Below are positions 8,102-16,403 of a stretch of 64,000 nt of DNA, one piece after another (the stretch's first letter is position 1; the number at the start of each line of letters is the position of its first letter). The DNA comes from Bacteroidetes bacterium 47-18. Lineage in GTDB: Bacteria; Bacteroidota; Bacteroidia; Chitinophagales; Chitinophagaceae. The notes below the pieces were generated by a model. It was not told where the DNA came from. It saw only the letters and a program-made list of their open reading frames with translations, and ran no database searches. Location: the NCBI GenBank assembly GCA_001897155.1, contig MKSF01000018.1, positions 31,399 to 95,398 of the forward strand, in the 5' to 3' direction. The position numbers were made by a program, and so were the translations under genes.

Positions 8102-8437
8102 CTACCCTATCTTCAGGCCGTTCGGTACCGCCTTATCCGGGGTCAGGAGCGTTACATCCTTTCCGTCCACCACACCCAATACCAGGCACTGGCTTTTCAT
8201 ATTGGCGATCTGCTTCTCCGGGAAATTGACGACAGCGGCTACCTGCTTACCCGGCAATTCATCCGCCGTGTACAAGGTGGTGATCTGCGCAGACGACCTT
8301 TTAATGCCCAGCTCCCCGAAATCTATTTCCAGCCTGTAGGCCGGCTTGATAGCTTCCTCAAAGACCAAGGCCTTTATGATAGTCCCGATACGGATATCTA
8401 TTTTTTCAAAATCTTCCCATGTAAGAGGGGCTTTCAT
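8102..8437 (-). CDS. CsaA-like tRNA-binding domain protein
   Basis: The protein is a single OB-fold tRNA-binding domain of 111 residues, the fold shared by CsaA, Arc1p and the C-terminus of MetRS. Landmarks are WEDFEKIDIRIGTI, YRLEIDFGELGIKRSSAQIT and VVNFPEKQI. I chose the ATG at 8435-8437 (MKAPLTWEDF) because family members begin with this segment; an upstream in-frame ATG at 8455 would add six unrelated residues. CsaA proteins are described as chaperones or tRNA-binding proteins; the exact substrate is unknown. It lies 22 bp downstream of the thiamine pyrophosphokinase gene and is probably co-transcribed with it. Confidence 0.88.
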   Translation of the reverse strand: MKAPLTWEDFEKIDIRIGTIIKALVFEEAIKPAYRLEIDFGELGIKRSSAQITTLYTADELPGKQVAAVVNFPEKQIANMKSQCLVLGVVDGKDVTLLTPDKAVPNGLKIG

Positions 8438-8459
8438 ATAAGCAAGTTTAAACAATTAA

Positions 8460-9104
8460 TTAATCCCAGCATTCCATGACGATCAGCCGGCCCTTACCGA
8501 TCGTTACGACCACCTCGCCGTCTTCCGCCACCTCGTTGCTGCTCCCCGTACGCCTGCCCAGGGCAAGGCTCTCGTTCATCAGGCTGTACTTCAGGTTGCG
8601 GGTGATGACACCGGTCACCTCTCCCAGGGGCAACAGCGATATCCTGGTACCTTTCTTATGCTTCCGGTTATATACCCTTGAGATGCACTCGATGATCGAG
8701 TAATCATCTATGATCTGTATGAATGCCTGGTCGTTGTACTTACCCAGCGTAGCGATGTTATTGAACGTATGGTCCATTCTCCGGCCGGTAAGTCCCAGGC
8801 TGATTATTTTCTTATAGCCTTTTTCCAGTAAGAACTCTATCGCTTTCTCAAAATCCGTCTTATTCTGGTCGGGTGTATGCACGATCGTAATGCCGGGAAA
8901 CTTTTTCCGCACGATCTCCGGGTCTATCTGCTCATCAAAATCGCCGAGCAGCACCTGAGGCTGTATGGGCAGGTCCAGCTTCAGGAATTGCTGGATAGCG
9001 CTATCCAGCACTACAATGATCGTAGCGTCCTTTATATAATGCTCATACTGGTAATTATACTCGAATGTTTTTCCTATGATAACGGCAGTATTACTAAAAA
9101 TCAT
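8460..9104 (-). CDS. thiN: Thiamine pyrophosphokinase
   Basis: The enzyme transfers pyrophosphate from ATP to thiamine to give thiamine pyrophosphate (EC 2.7.6.2). The 214 residues show the family motifs in order: the acidic GDFDE at 54-58, PDQNKTDFEKAI around 79-89, and TGRRMDHTFNN at 106-116. A C-terminal beta domain for thiamine binding follows (SLMNESLALGRRTGSSNE). Length is normal. It is upstream of, and probably co-transcribed with, the CsaA-like gene. It complements the TPP-riboswitch-controlled receptor gene at 51320, which probably imports the substrate. Confidence 0.9.
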   Translation of the reverse strand: MIFSNTAVIIGKTFEYNYQYEHYIKDATIIVVLDSAIQQFLKLDLPIQPQVLLGDFDEQIDPEIVRKKFPGITIVHTPDQNKTDFEKAIEFLLEKGYKKIISLGLTGRRMDHTFNNIATLGKYNDQAFIQIIDDYSIIECISRVYNRKHKKGTRISLLPLGEVTGVITRNLKYSLMNESLALGRRTGSSNEVAEDGEVVVTIGKGRLIVMECWD

Positions 9105-9230
9105 ATCGGCACAGATGCTCTTTATATTATGGAATGATTAAACTTTCAAAATTATCGTTTTATCAGGACTTCCCCTGCCCGGCCGGCATTAAATTTGCGT
9201 CAGCCGGGCCGTTTACCGGATAATATGAAG

Positions 9231-9238
9231 TAATTTTG
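9231..9238 (+). promoter_or_regulatory. Putative -7 element for heme oxygenase
   Basis: TAATTTTG matches the TAnnTTTG consensus and lies 39 bp before the heme oxygenase ATG. I see no well-placed TTG at -33, so confidence is moderate. Confidence 0.4.
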
Positions 9239-9277
9239 GACACCTTTTACATTTAAATAAAATTTACAGGTATTTTT

Positions 9278-9847
9278 ATGGTAGCACAAGCACTTAAAGA
9301 GCGCACCGCTCATCTGCACGACACGATAGAAAACGTGACCCGTTCGAAAAAAATATTTGACGGCACCTTTACCGTTGAAGATTATAAGAACCTGCTGCAT
9401 ATCAACGGCTATATCGTCAATTCCTTTATAGACAACATTTTCAATGCCCTGCCAGAAGACATCACTTCCCGGCTGAAATTTACGGCGGCTTCCAAGAAAG
9501 CGGCCATCGCCAGGGATGCACAGGAGCTGGATATGGTCATAGACGAAACACCCGTTGCGCTCGGGGAAAATAACCCGGCCTATGCGCTCGGCGCCTTATA
9601 TGTCATGGAAGGCTCTATGCTGGGCGGCAATGTTATTGCCAAAAACCTGAGAAAGCACGAAGCTTTTGCCGGGCATGAGTTCCATTACTTTACCTTTTAC
9701 AGGGATATGCTGGGGTCCAACTGGAAAGATTTCCTGGGTACGCTGTCCGGTACCGTACAGGACGAAGCGGATATCGAAAGCAGCGTCAAAGGCGCCACAC
9801 AGGTGTATGATGCACTTATCGCCAAGGCACGCACTTTATTCAGCTAA
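9278..9847 (+). CDS. Biliverdin-producing heme oxygenase
   Basis: This is a soluble all-helical enzyme that opens heme to biliverdin, CO and iron. The 189 residues begin with LKERTAHLHDTIE, where H14 is the expected proximal heme ligand. The distal helix glycine-rich segment is YVMEGSMLGGNVIAKNL, matching the G-x-x-x-GG pattern of bacterial heme oxygenases. Length is standard. It is monocistronic, followed by a strong terminator. Function could be iron scavenging from heme or supply of a bilin chromophore; no phytochrome gene is nearby, so iron acquisition is the simpler guess. Confidence 0.9.
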   Translation: MVAQALKERTAHLHDTIENVTRSKKIFDGTFTVEDYKNLLHINGYIVNSFIDNIFNALPEDITSRLKFTAASKKAAIARDAQELDMVIDETPVALGENNPAYALGALYVMEGSMLGGNVIAKNLRKHEAFAGHEFHYFTFYRDMLGSNWKDFLGTLSGTVQDEADIESSVKGATQVYDALIAKARTLFS

Positions 9848-9856
9848 GCCTATGAT

Positions 9857-9894
9857 AAAAAAGGGCTGCTCTCCCAAAACGGGCAGCCCTTTTT
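9857..9894 (+). terminator. Rho-independent terminator of heme oxygenase gene
   Basis: The stem AAAAGGGCTGC pairs with GCAGCCCTTTTT around a 13-base loop. It begins ten bases after the stop codon and is flanked by A- and T-runs, so it may act in both directions. Confidence 0.85.
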
Positions 9895-10124
9895 AATTTC
9901 CGGGCGCACCGCGCCGTTCCTCCGTTGCCGGCATCTGTCCCGACAACACGCTATCCAAAGTAGCTGCCCATACCACCGGCAACATATCACTGCCCTGCCC
10001 GCTACTTTTACGCCATAACTATCCGCACAGGCTGCACTCCGCTCTTTTATCGTTCAAAAAATACATTTACCGAATTTTAACTACCATTCACCTAAAACAG
10101 GGAGATAAATACACAGAGTGTTTA

Positions 10125-10132
10125 TAAGTTTG
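10125..10132 (+). promoter_or_regulatory. Putative -7 element for the TonB-type barrel gene
   Basis: TAAGTTTG matches TAnnTTTG and lies 20 bp before the ATG at 10153, implying a short leader. A matching TTG upstream is not evident. The rest of the 9895-10124 gap shows nothing else recognisable. Confidence 0.4.
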
Positions 10133-10152
10133 CATTACAACAACAAACATAT

Positions 10153-12603
10153 ATGAAATCACTACATTATACTTTTTTATTTTTAGGCATTTCCGCCACC
10201 TCCCTTAACGCCCAGGAAATAAAAGGCCGGCTCCTGGACTCCAAAAATGAGCCACTCCTTGCCGCCACCCTGTCCCTCCATAACCAGAAGGACAGCAGCG
10301 CGGTGAAGTACGGCTATATAGAAGCAGACGGCAGCTTCCGCTTCAGTCAGATACCCGCGGGCAATTATTTCCTGAAGATAGAAGAGGAGGAAAGCGTCCA
10401 GTACCTGGAGCATTTCAGCTATGACGGCGCTTCCGATAAGGATTTCAGCGATATCATCTTTACGCCGTCGGAATCGACCATGGAAAAAATCGTTTTCACT
10501 TACCAGCGCCCGCTGATAGAGATGAAGCCTGACGGCCTGGTGTTTAACGTGGACAGCACCATCAATGCCGTAGGTCAGAACGGACTGGATCTCATGCGTA
10601 AATCTCCCGGCGTAGTGGTGGATAAGGATGAAAATATCACGATGAACGGCAAGAACGGCATCAGGGTGTACATTGACGGCCGCCTCTCCCCGCTGCAGGG
10701 TAACGAGCTGTCCGAATACCTGAAGACCATACAGTCCAGCACCATTGATGCCATCGAGATCATTTCCAGCCCTTCGGCCAAATATGATGCAGCGGGCAAT
10801 GCCGGTGTGATCAACATTAAGCTTAAAAAGAACAAATTACTGGGTACCAACGGGAGCATGAACGCCGGCTATGCCATAGGCAAATTCAGCAAATACAACG
10901 GCGGGGTATCCCTCAATCACCGGAATGGCAAGTTCAATATATACGGCAATTATAATTACAATTACGGGATAAGCTGGAATGATGCCACCTTTGAAAGACG
11001 CACCCTTGACACCTTCTTCAGCCAGAAGGCCGAGATGATAGGCCATAACAGTACGCATAACTATAAAGCGGGCGTGGATTACTTCATTGACGATAAGAAT
11101 ACCGTGGGTATAATGGTCAACGGTAACGTCAGGGCAAGCGAGATGGACGGCCGTAATGCCACCGGCTTCATCCATATCCCTACCGGCGCGCTGACCCAAT
11201 CCCTGGTGTCCAACAACCAGGATGCGAACAACCGGGACAATATCAATATCAACCTGAACTACCAGCATACCGGGAAAAATAACGGCAGCACCCTCACCAT
11301 AGACGGGGATTACGGCCGCTTCAATATCAATAACGACCAGTACCAGCCCAACCTGTATTACAACAATGCAGGTTCCGAGATCCACAGGAATGTGTACAAC
11401 CTGCTGACCAATACCAGCATCAATATCTTCTCCTTCAAGGCCGACTATGAGCAGCCTTTTATGAAAGGTAAGCTGGGACTGGGCGCCAAAGTAGCCAATA
11501 CCGGCACACAGAATGATTTTGACTACCTGGTACAGCAGAACAACAATTGGGAAACAGACCGCGACAGGAGCAATGCCTTCGCTTATAATGAAAACATCCA
11601 GGCTGTTTACGGCCAGTTCAGCAGGCAGGAGAAGGGATGGTCTTACCAGGTAGGTCTCCGGGCAGAGAACACCCTTACGGAAGGAGTTTCCAACGGGCAG
11701 CGCTGGAACGGCAGCAGCTATGAGCAGTATGAGACCACCAATCCCAGGAATTATTTCAACCTGTTCCCCAGCGTAGGCGTGACGCTGAACAAGAATCCTA
11801 TGAATATGCTGAATTTCATGTACAGCAAAAGGATAGACCGGCCCAATTACCATGACCTGAACCCCTTCCAGTACAAGATGACGGACTATGCCTACAGGCA
11901 GGGGAATATCAACTTAAAGCCGCAGATCACCAACGCCGTAAGCGTTACACATACGTATAAGTACATGCTGAACACCAGGCTGGAATACGCGCACACTTCT
12001 GACGTATTCGCGGAACTTGTAGATACGATCAACAACGGCAAGATGTTCCAGATCAAGCAGAACCTGGCCACCCAGGATATCATCAGCCTGAACATCAGCA
12101 TGCCCTTCGCTTACAAATCCTTTTCTTCCTTTCTTAACCTGAATACCTACTACTCTATGTTCAAGGCGGATTACGGCAACGGCAGGAATATCAACCTGGA
12201 TGTATTCGCCTATAACCTGTACGGACAGGTAGCCTATAAGATCAACGACTGGCTGTCCGCAGAGGTAAGCGGGTGGTACACTTCCCCCAGCATATGGCAG
12301 GGTACGTTCAAAAGCATCGCGATGGGCGGCATTGACGCAGGTCTGCAGGCAAGGGTGCTGAAAGGCAAGGGTAATTTCAAATTATCCGTAGGAGATATTT
12401 TCAGGACGATGAAATGGGGAGGCTCCAGTAACTTCGCCGGACAGGACGTCAAGGCATACGGCAGGTGGGAAAGCCAGCAACTGAGACTGAACTTCACCTA
12501 TAATTTCGGGAACAATAAGATCAAGACCAGGCAAAGAAAAACAGCAGCCGAAGACGAAACAAGACGTGCAGGCGATTCCCAGGGTATACAGCAAAGCAGA
12601 TAG
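10153..12603 (+). CDS. TonB-dependent receptor-like outer membrane beta-barrel protein
   Basis: The protein has 816 residues: a signal peptide ending near A20 (SLNAQEI), a carboxypeptidase-regulatory-like beta-sandwich at about 22-110, a plug domain around 120-235 (DLMRKSPGVVVDKDENITMNGKNGIRVYIDG), then a C-terminal beta-barrel of alternating aromatic strands ending in LRLNFTYNFGNN. This layout matches the outer membrane beta-barrel family common in Bacteroidota, which resembles SusC-type receptors but lacks a paired SusD gene here. Substrate is unknown. The last 25 residues are a basic/acidic hydrophilic tail after the final barrel strand. Monocistronic, with a terminator at 12627. Confidence 0.85.
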   Translation: MKSLHYTFLFLGISATSLNAQEIKGRLLDSKNEPLLAATLSLHNQKDSSAVKYGYIEADGSFRFSQIPAGNYFLKIEEEESVQYLEHFSYDGASDKDFSDIIFTPSESTMEKIVFTYQRPLIEMKPDGLVFNVDSTINAVGQNGLDLMRKSPGVVVDKDENITMNGKNGIRVYIDGRLSPLQGNELSEYLKTIQSSTIDAIEIISSPSAKYDAAGNAGVINIKLKKNKLLGTNGSMNAGYAIGKFSKYNGGVSLNHRNGKFNIYGNYNYNYGISWNDATFERRTLDTFFSQKAEMIGHNSTHNYKAGVDYFIDDKNTVGIMVNGNVRASEMDGRNATGFIHIPTGALTQSLVSNNQDANNRDNININLNYQHTGKNNGSTLTIDGDYGRFNINNDQYQPNLYYNNAGSEIHRNVYNLLTNTSINIFSFKADYEQPFMKGKLGLGAKVANTGTQNDFDYLVQQNNNWETDRDRSNAFAYNENIQAVYGQFSRQEKGWSYQVGLRAENTLTEGVSNGQRWNGSSYEQYETTNPRNYFNLFPSVGVTLNKNPMNMLNFMYSKRIDRPNYHDLNPFQYKMTDYAYRQGNINLKPQITNAVSVTHTYKYMLNTRLEYAHTSDVFAELVDTINNGKMFQIKQNLATQDIISLNISMPFAYKSFSSFLNLNTYYSMFKADYGNGRNINLDVFAYNLYGQVAYKINDWLSAEVSGWYTSPSIWQGTFKSIAMGGIDAGLQARVLKGKGNFKLSVGDIFRTMKWGGSSNFAGQDVKAYGRWESQQLRLNFTYNFGNNKIKTRQRKTAAEDETRRAGDSQGIQQSR

Positions 12604-12626
12604 TTTTACAGCCATAGTTAAATTGT

Positions 12627-12657
12627 AAAAAGCGTAACATGTTGTTACGCTTTTTTT
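12627..12657 (+). terminator. Rho-independent terminator
   Basis: AAAAAGCGTAAC pairs with GTTACGCTTTTT around a five-base loop and is followed by more T. It begins 24 bases after the barrel gene's stop. Confidence 0.88.
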
Positions 12658-12673
12658 ATGGGCTGTATATTCA

Positions 12674-12885
12674 GTGATGGTCTGCTTACAGGAAACAACT
12701 TACTATCACAGATACGTTTCGCTGAAAAGTGTCCGCTCTGTGAGCTAAAGGACGTTTTCGTTACTGAAAGATACTATAGCATGCCAGGTCATTCCGAACG
12801 GATGTGAGGAATCCCTGTCATACTTTGCAGCTTATCCTTACGGTTTCCATATAATGCTTTTGATACTTACATATAGATAGCCGGT
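12674..12885. repeat. Copy A of the MITE-like intergenic repeat
   Basis: This copy of about 210 bp begins TGATGGTCTGCTTACAGGAA and ends near ATATAGATAGCCGG. It shares its left end, a middle section ATACGTTTCGCTGA, a GTCATTCCGAACGGATGTGAGGAATC segment split over 12788-12813, and its right end with the copies at 25794 and 56454. It fills most of the 356-bp gap between the barrel gene and the methionine aminotransferase gene. Confidence 0.65.
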
Positions 12886-12958
12886 ATGATCGGCTTCCCT
12901 GAATTCACACAGCACCTGAAACAGGAGGTTTTAGCGCGTTCCTGCCGGAAAAGATAGC

Positions 12959-14140
12959 CTATATCGCCGCTGCTCCCGGGCGCATCCTGTCCTTTATGCC
13001 TGACAGCTGACTGACGGCCTGCTGCAAGGTCTCGTCCTTCTTGGCAAAGCAAAAGCGCAGCAGCCGGCCATCATACCGGTCGCTGTAAAAAGCCGATACC
13101 GGGATAGCAGCTACGCCGTATTCCCTGATCATCGTTCCTGCAAAGTCCGTATCTCCTGCATCGCTCAGGTTACGGTAACCGGCCAGCAGGAAGTACGTGC
13201 CGTCCGCGGGCAATACTTCAAAGCCCGCCTGTTCCAGCCCTTCCGCGAGCAGCCGGTGCTTGGGCCTGAAATAACCAGGCAGCCCCAGGTACACGCCGGC
13301 ATCCGCTATATAATCCGCGATAGCATGCTGCAGGGCGTGGTTGACAGCGAATACATTGAACTGGTGCACCTTGCGGATCTCCTGCATCAGGTAAGCCGGG
13401 GCAACGCAATACCCGATCTTCCAGCCGGTAGCATGAAGGAGCTTGCCAAAGGAAGCCGTTATAATGCTTCTTTGCTTCAACTGCTCAAACCGGGACACGC
13501 TGTAAAAAGGCCGGGAGCCTATCGTAATATACCCGTACACCTCATCGGCAATAACGAACAAGCCGGGATGCCGCACTACCAGTTGCTCCAATGCCAGGAA
13601 ATCTTCCTGCCCCCACATTTTACCCGTGGGATTATTAGGATTATTGATAACGATAAGCTTTGTCCTGTCGCTGCACAATGTCGCAACCGCGTCCCAGTCC
13701 ACGGCAAAATCAGGAGCAAACGTGCCTACCGGTATGACCTTAGCGCCAAACAGCGTGACCACGGGCGCATACAGGTCATAGGCAGGCTCAAAGATGATCA
13801 CTTCATCCCCCTGCTGCAGGAACGCCGCCATACTGCTGAAAATAGCTTCGGACGCGCCATTGGTGACCAGCACTTCCGTATCGGGATCATAAACGGTATG
13901 ATATTGCGCCGCGTACATCCCGGCGATCTGCTTCCGGAGCGGCAATATGCCCGGCATAGGCGCGTACTGGTGGCAGCCCTGCCCATGATAAAAGCTGACC
14001 TTATCCAGCAGGACGGGATCAATATCATAATCAGGGAATCCCTGGGACAGGTTAATGGCCTGGTGCTCCTGCGCGAGCTGGGACATCACTGTAAATATGG
14101 TCGTGCCTACCTGTGGCAGCTTGGATGTAACGGAGTGCAT
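12959..14140 (-). CDS. Methionine aminotransferase (fold-type I PLP enzyme, YbdL-like)
   Basis: This PLP enzyme transfers the amino group of methionine, and probably aromatic amino acids or kynurenine, to a 2-oxoacid. With the start at 14140 it has 393 residues. It shows LSQGFPDYD at 31-39, NNPNNPTG at 167-174, ADEVY with D199 and Y202, and the Schiff-base lysine K233 in ASFGKLLHATGWKIGY. An upstream extension to 14335 is open but has no family resemblance and overlaps the peptidase gene. The usual SFSKTF becomes SFGKLL, a small deviation. It is last in an operon with the M28 peptidase (37 bp gap), suggesting peptide or amino acid catabolism. Confidence 0.9.
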   Translation of the reverse strand: MHSVTSKLPQVGTTIFTVMSQLAQEHQAINLSQGFPDYDIDPVLLDKVSFYHGQGCHQYAPMPGILPLRKQIAGMYAAQYHTVYDPDTEVLVTNGASEAIFSSMAAFLQQGDEVIIFEPAYDLYAPVVTLFGAKVIPVGTFAPDFAVDWDAVATLCSDRTKLIVINNPNNPTGKMWGQEDFLALEQLVVRHPGLFVIADEVYGYITIGSRPFYSVSRFEQLKQRSIITASFGKLLHATGWKIGYCVAPAYLMQEIRKVHQFNVFAVNHALQHAIADYIADAGVYLGLPGYFRPKHRLLAEGLEQAGFEVLPADGTYFLLAGYRNLSDAGDTDFAGTMIREYGVAAIPVSAFYSDRYDGRLLRFCFAKKDETLQQAVSQLSGIKDRMRPGAAAI

Positions 14141-14177
14141 AGTAAAAAGATCAAAAGTGATGTACAGATAATGGTTA

Positions 14178-15566
14178 TCAGTTCCAATACCGGTCAATGA
14201 GATACAGCAGGGCGGTAATACCGGCCGCCCCGAGGTTGAGCTCCCGCTCATTGACGGCTTCCAGCACATCGTGCCTGCAGTGATGAATATCGAAATACCG
14301 CTGGCTGTCGGGCAGCAGTTCCCCTGCCCTGACACCGGTATTCTTCAGGGGTGAGATATCCACGCCACAACCTTCCTGCTTAAAGTCATACAGACCGAAA
14401 GGCTCCAGCAATGGTGCCCAGCTCTGCACCTGCCTGCGGTCCTGCTCGGGAACGATCAGCCCTATGCCTCTCGGCGTAAACCCGCCGGCATCGCTTTCCA
14501 GCGCAAAGATATGATGCTCCTTCCTGCTTACCGCGCTATCGGCATAAGCCGCTCCTCCCCTGTTACCATTCTCCTCGTTCATGAACATCACGACCCTCAA
14601 TGTATGAGCAGGCCTGTGCTTCAACGCTTTAAAATTACGCAGCACCTGGATGGCCTGTACACAGCCGGCGCCATCATCATGAGCGCCTTCGCCCACATCC
14701 CAGCTATCCAGGTGCCCGCCGACCAGCATATATTTGTCCTTATGCTTCGCGCCCCTCAGCTCACCGATAACATTATAGGACAGCGCCATTCCTTTCATTT
14801 TGCAATGCGCCATCATAACCGCCGTAACCGTGCCCGTGCCCGTGCTCATAGCAAGGGCCAATGCATCGGCCGTGGTATTACCGATAGCCATGGCCGGGAT
14901 ACGGCAGGCGGTGTCGGGATAATGCGCGGCGCCGGTATGCGGCACTTCATCCTTAGTGGTGGAAATGGAACGTATGATGACCCCGACACCGCCTTTGGCG
15001 CAGACAATGCCCGCGCTTTGGGTGCGGATCCTGTAGACCCTGGAATAGGCCGCAAAGGTATTCAGCTCCTCAGCCGGGAACGGCACATTCAGAAAGACGA
15101 TCTTCCCCTGTATCAGTGCTGCATTGGCCGCCCGCAGCTCCTCCAGGGACCGGAACATCACCAGCGGCGCCTTCACCTCTTTGCCATCCGTACCGTGCAT
15201 ATTGCCCAGGGAAAGGGCTTCTACCTTATCCTGTTTCCCCTCCGTGCCGACCTTCAGGTATTCTTCTCCCCGCTCCCATACCGGCACCATCACCGGCTGG
15301 GTCCAGACCGTATCCGCACCTGCTTTTTTCAGGACGTCAACGGCCCATTCAACAGCTTTAAGCGACTGCGGCGAGCCGCTCAGGCGATGGCCTATCTCCT
15401 TGCATAGGACCCTCAGGTCATCATAAGCCCGGGAGCTGGTCATGGTATAAGTCCCCATGCGCTGCAGCCAGAGACTGTCCGCTAACGTATATTGCGCAAC
15501 GGCGCTGTTATATAGCATCACCTGCAGCAGGCAGGCCAGTAAGCATTGCTGTACAATTTTTTTCAT
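14178..15566 (-). CDS. Secreted M28 family zinc aminopeptidase
   Basis: The protein has 462 residues with a signal peptide ending near AVAQ (24-25), a PA-like insert in the middle, and the M28 di-zinc catalytic core: H285 (GGHLDSWD), D297 in GAHDDGAG, E331/E332 (NEENGNRGG), D359 (ESDAGG), and the last histidine in DIHHCRHD near residue 435. All metal ligands and the catalytic Glu are present, so it should be active. It probably releases N-terminal amino acids from peptides in the periplasm or outside. It lies between an SRPBCC gene (9 bp upstream) and the aminotransferase, one apparent operon. Confidence 0.92.
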   Translation of the reverse strand: MKKIVQQCLLACLLQVMLYNSAVAQYTLADSLWLQRMGTYTMTSSRAYDDLRVLCKEIGHRLSGSPQSLKAVEWAVDVLKKAGADTVWTQPVMVPVWERGEEYLKVGTEGKQDKVEALSLGNMHGTDGKEVKAPLVMFRSLEELRAANAALIQGKIVFLNVPFPAEELNTFAAYSRVYRIRTQSAGIVCAKGGVGVIIRSISTTKDEVPHTGAAHYPDTACRIPAMAIGNTTADALALAMSTGTGTVTAVMMAHCKMKGMALSYNVIGELRGAKHKDKYMLVGGHLDSWDVGEGAHDDGAGCVQAIQVLRNFKALKHRPAHTLRVVMFMNEENGNRGGAAYADSAVSRKEHHIFALESDAGGFTPRGIGLIVPEQDRRQVQSWAPLLEPFGLYDFKQEGCGVDISPLKNTGVRAGELLPDSQRYFDIHHCRHDVLEAVNERELNLGAAGITALLYLIDRYWN

Positions 15567-15575
15567 GTATAAATA

Positions 15576-16049
15576 TTATTTAAGGATTTGCTGCCATTGC
15601 TCTGTTTCGGCATATACTTTTATGATATTATTCCTGCGTACCAGGAAGCGCTTCATGTACCGGGTAAGGAAAAGGGCATTGGCACAACGGCCCAACACCC
15701 CTAAAGGAGCTTCAAAGCTGAACCGATCGGTCATCAGTGTATGCCCGTCCTTTTCCCCGAAAATATGCTCATGGTAGATGGACCTGAAAGCTCCTTTCCG
15801 CATTTCATCCCTGAAATAATAAGGGTATTGAAGCGCTGTGATCTCCGATTCCAGCCGTTGCCTGATCCCGAAATGAACAGCCTCCCAGGTAACGGTTTCG
15901 TGCAGGCCGATCAGCCCGGACGTCCTGCCGGCCACCGCCCGCTCCCGCGTGTGCGCTGCCGATACGGAATGCAGGTCTATGCTTCTTGCCAGGTCAAATA
16001 CCCGTGCCAGTGGAGCTTTTATGACTGTTTCAATATATATCAGGGGCAT
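15576..16049 (-). CDS. SRPBCC (START-like) ligand-binding family protein
   Basis: The 157-residue protein has the START/Bet v 1-type pattern: an N-terminal strand (IYIETVIKAPLARVFDLARSIDLH), a central GLHETVTWEAVHFGIRQRLE strand pair, a DRFSFEAPLGVLG turn, and a long C-terminal helix ending in MKRFLVRRN. Such proteins bind hydrophobic ligands in a cavity; some are annotated as cell division inhibitor-like, without firm function. There is no signal peptide, so it is cytoplasmic. It is first in the operon with the M28 peptidase and the aminotransferase. Confidence 0.8.
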   Translation of the reverse strand: MPLIYIETVIKAPLARVFDLARSIDLHSVSAAHTRERAVAGRTSGLIGLHETVTWEAVHFGIRQRLESEITALQYPYYFRDEMRKGAFRSIYHEHIFGEKDGHTLMTDRFSFEAPLGVLGRCANALFLTRYMKRFLVRRNNIIKVYAETEQWQQILK

Positions 16050-16087
16050 AAGGAAACTGTGCTTTCTGGAAAACAGACAAAGTACAA

Positions 16088-16095
16088 CAAAAATA
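16088..16095 (-). promoter_or_regulatory. Putative -7 element for the SRPBCC-peptidase-aminotransferase operon
   Basis: Read on the minus strand, TATTTTTG matches TAnnTTTG and lies 39 bp before the start codon at 16049. No convincing -33 TTG at the right spacing was seen. Confidence 0.35.
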
Positions 16096-16206
16096 ATTTC
16101 AAACCGCCAAACCGCTCCTGTTATTTTTTGGACGCCCGGACATCTTCACAACCCTGTTTCCAGGAAGAAGATGCTGCCTGAAAAGCCTCCTGTATTATCA
16201 CATGGA

Positions 16207-16262
16207 GCCTGTCGTGCCACACTGAGCTCGCGTTGTGTCACATTAAGCCTGTCGAAATGTGC
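16207..16262. repeat. REP-like palindromic repeats (GTCACA...GCCTGTCGAAATGTG type)
   Basis: Two adjacent, related units (CCACACTGAGCTCG near 16217-16230 and GTCACATTAAGCCTGTCGAA at 16236-16255) lie between two reverse-strand genes. The same family occurs at 50973-51015 and, translated, within purL. They are imperfect palindromes typical of dispersed REP-like elements. Confidence 0.6.
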
Positions 16263-16273
16263 TATATATCAAC

Positions 16274-16323
16274 AAACAACCCTGTCCATATTTCGGCTGA
16301 GCTCAATATGGACAGGGTTGTTT
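16274..16323 (-). terminator. Perfect 19-bp inverted repeat, probable terminator
   Basis: AAACAACCCTGTCCATATT and its exact complement AATATGGACAGGGTTGTTT enclose a 12-base loop. It lies downstream of the Wzi/RemB-like gene that ends at 16404, and on the minus strand is followed by TTTGTTG. The length of the stem is more than a terminator needs. A bidirectional function is possible. Confidence 0.65.
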
Positions 16324-16403
16324 ACTTTGCAGACAGCCACCTGCAGACGGTACAGGCTGTTTCCTGTGGATCATATCCTGTATTACAGCCTAAGGAGGTC
16401 TTA

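Noticed and set aside
10837..11853. 338-residue reverse open frame opposite the TonB-type barrel
   Set aside because: The barrel gene is clearly real (signal, plug, strands). The antisense frame has Ile/Val-rich shadow composition and no motifs.
13256..14200. 314-residue + strand frame opposite the aminotransferase
   Set aside because: The reverse strand has the complete PLP aminotransferase motifs, so this is a shadow.
14141..14335. Longer N-terminus for the methionine aminotransferase (start at 14335)
   Set aside because: It would overlap the M28 peptidase gene by over 150 bp and adds residues that do not resemble the family. The internal ATG at 14140 gives the normal start.
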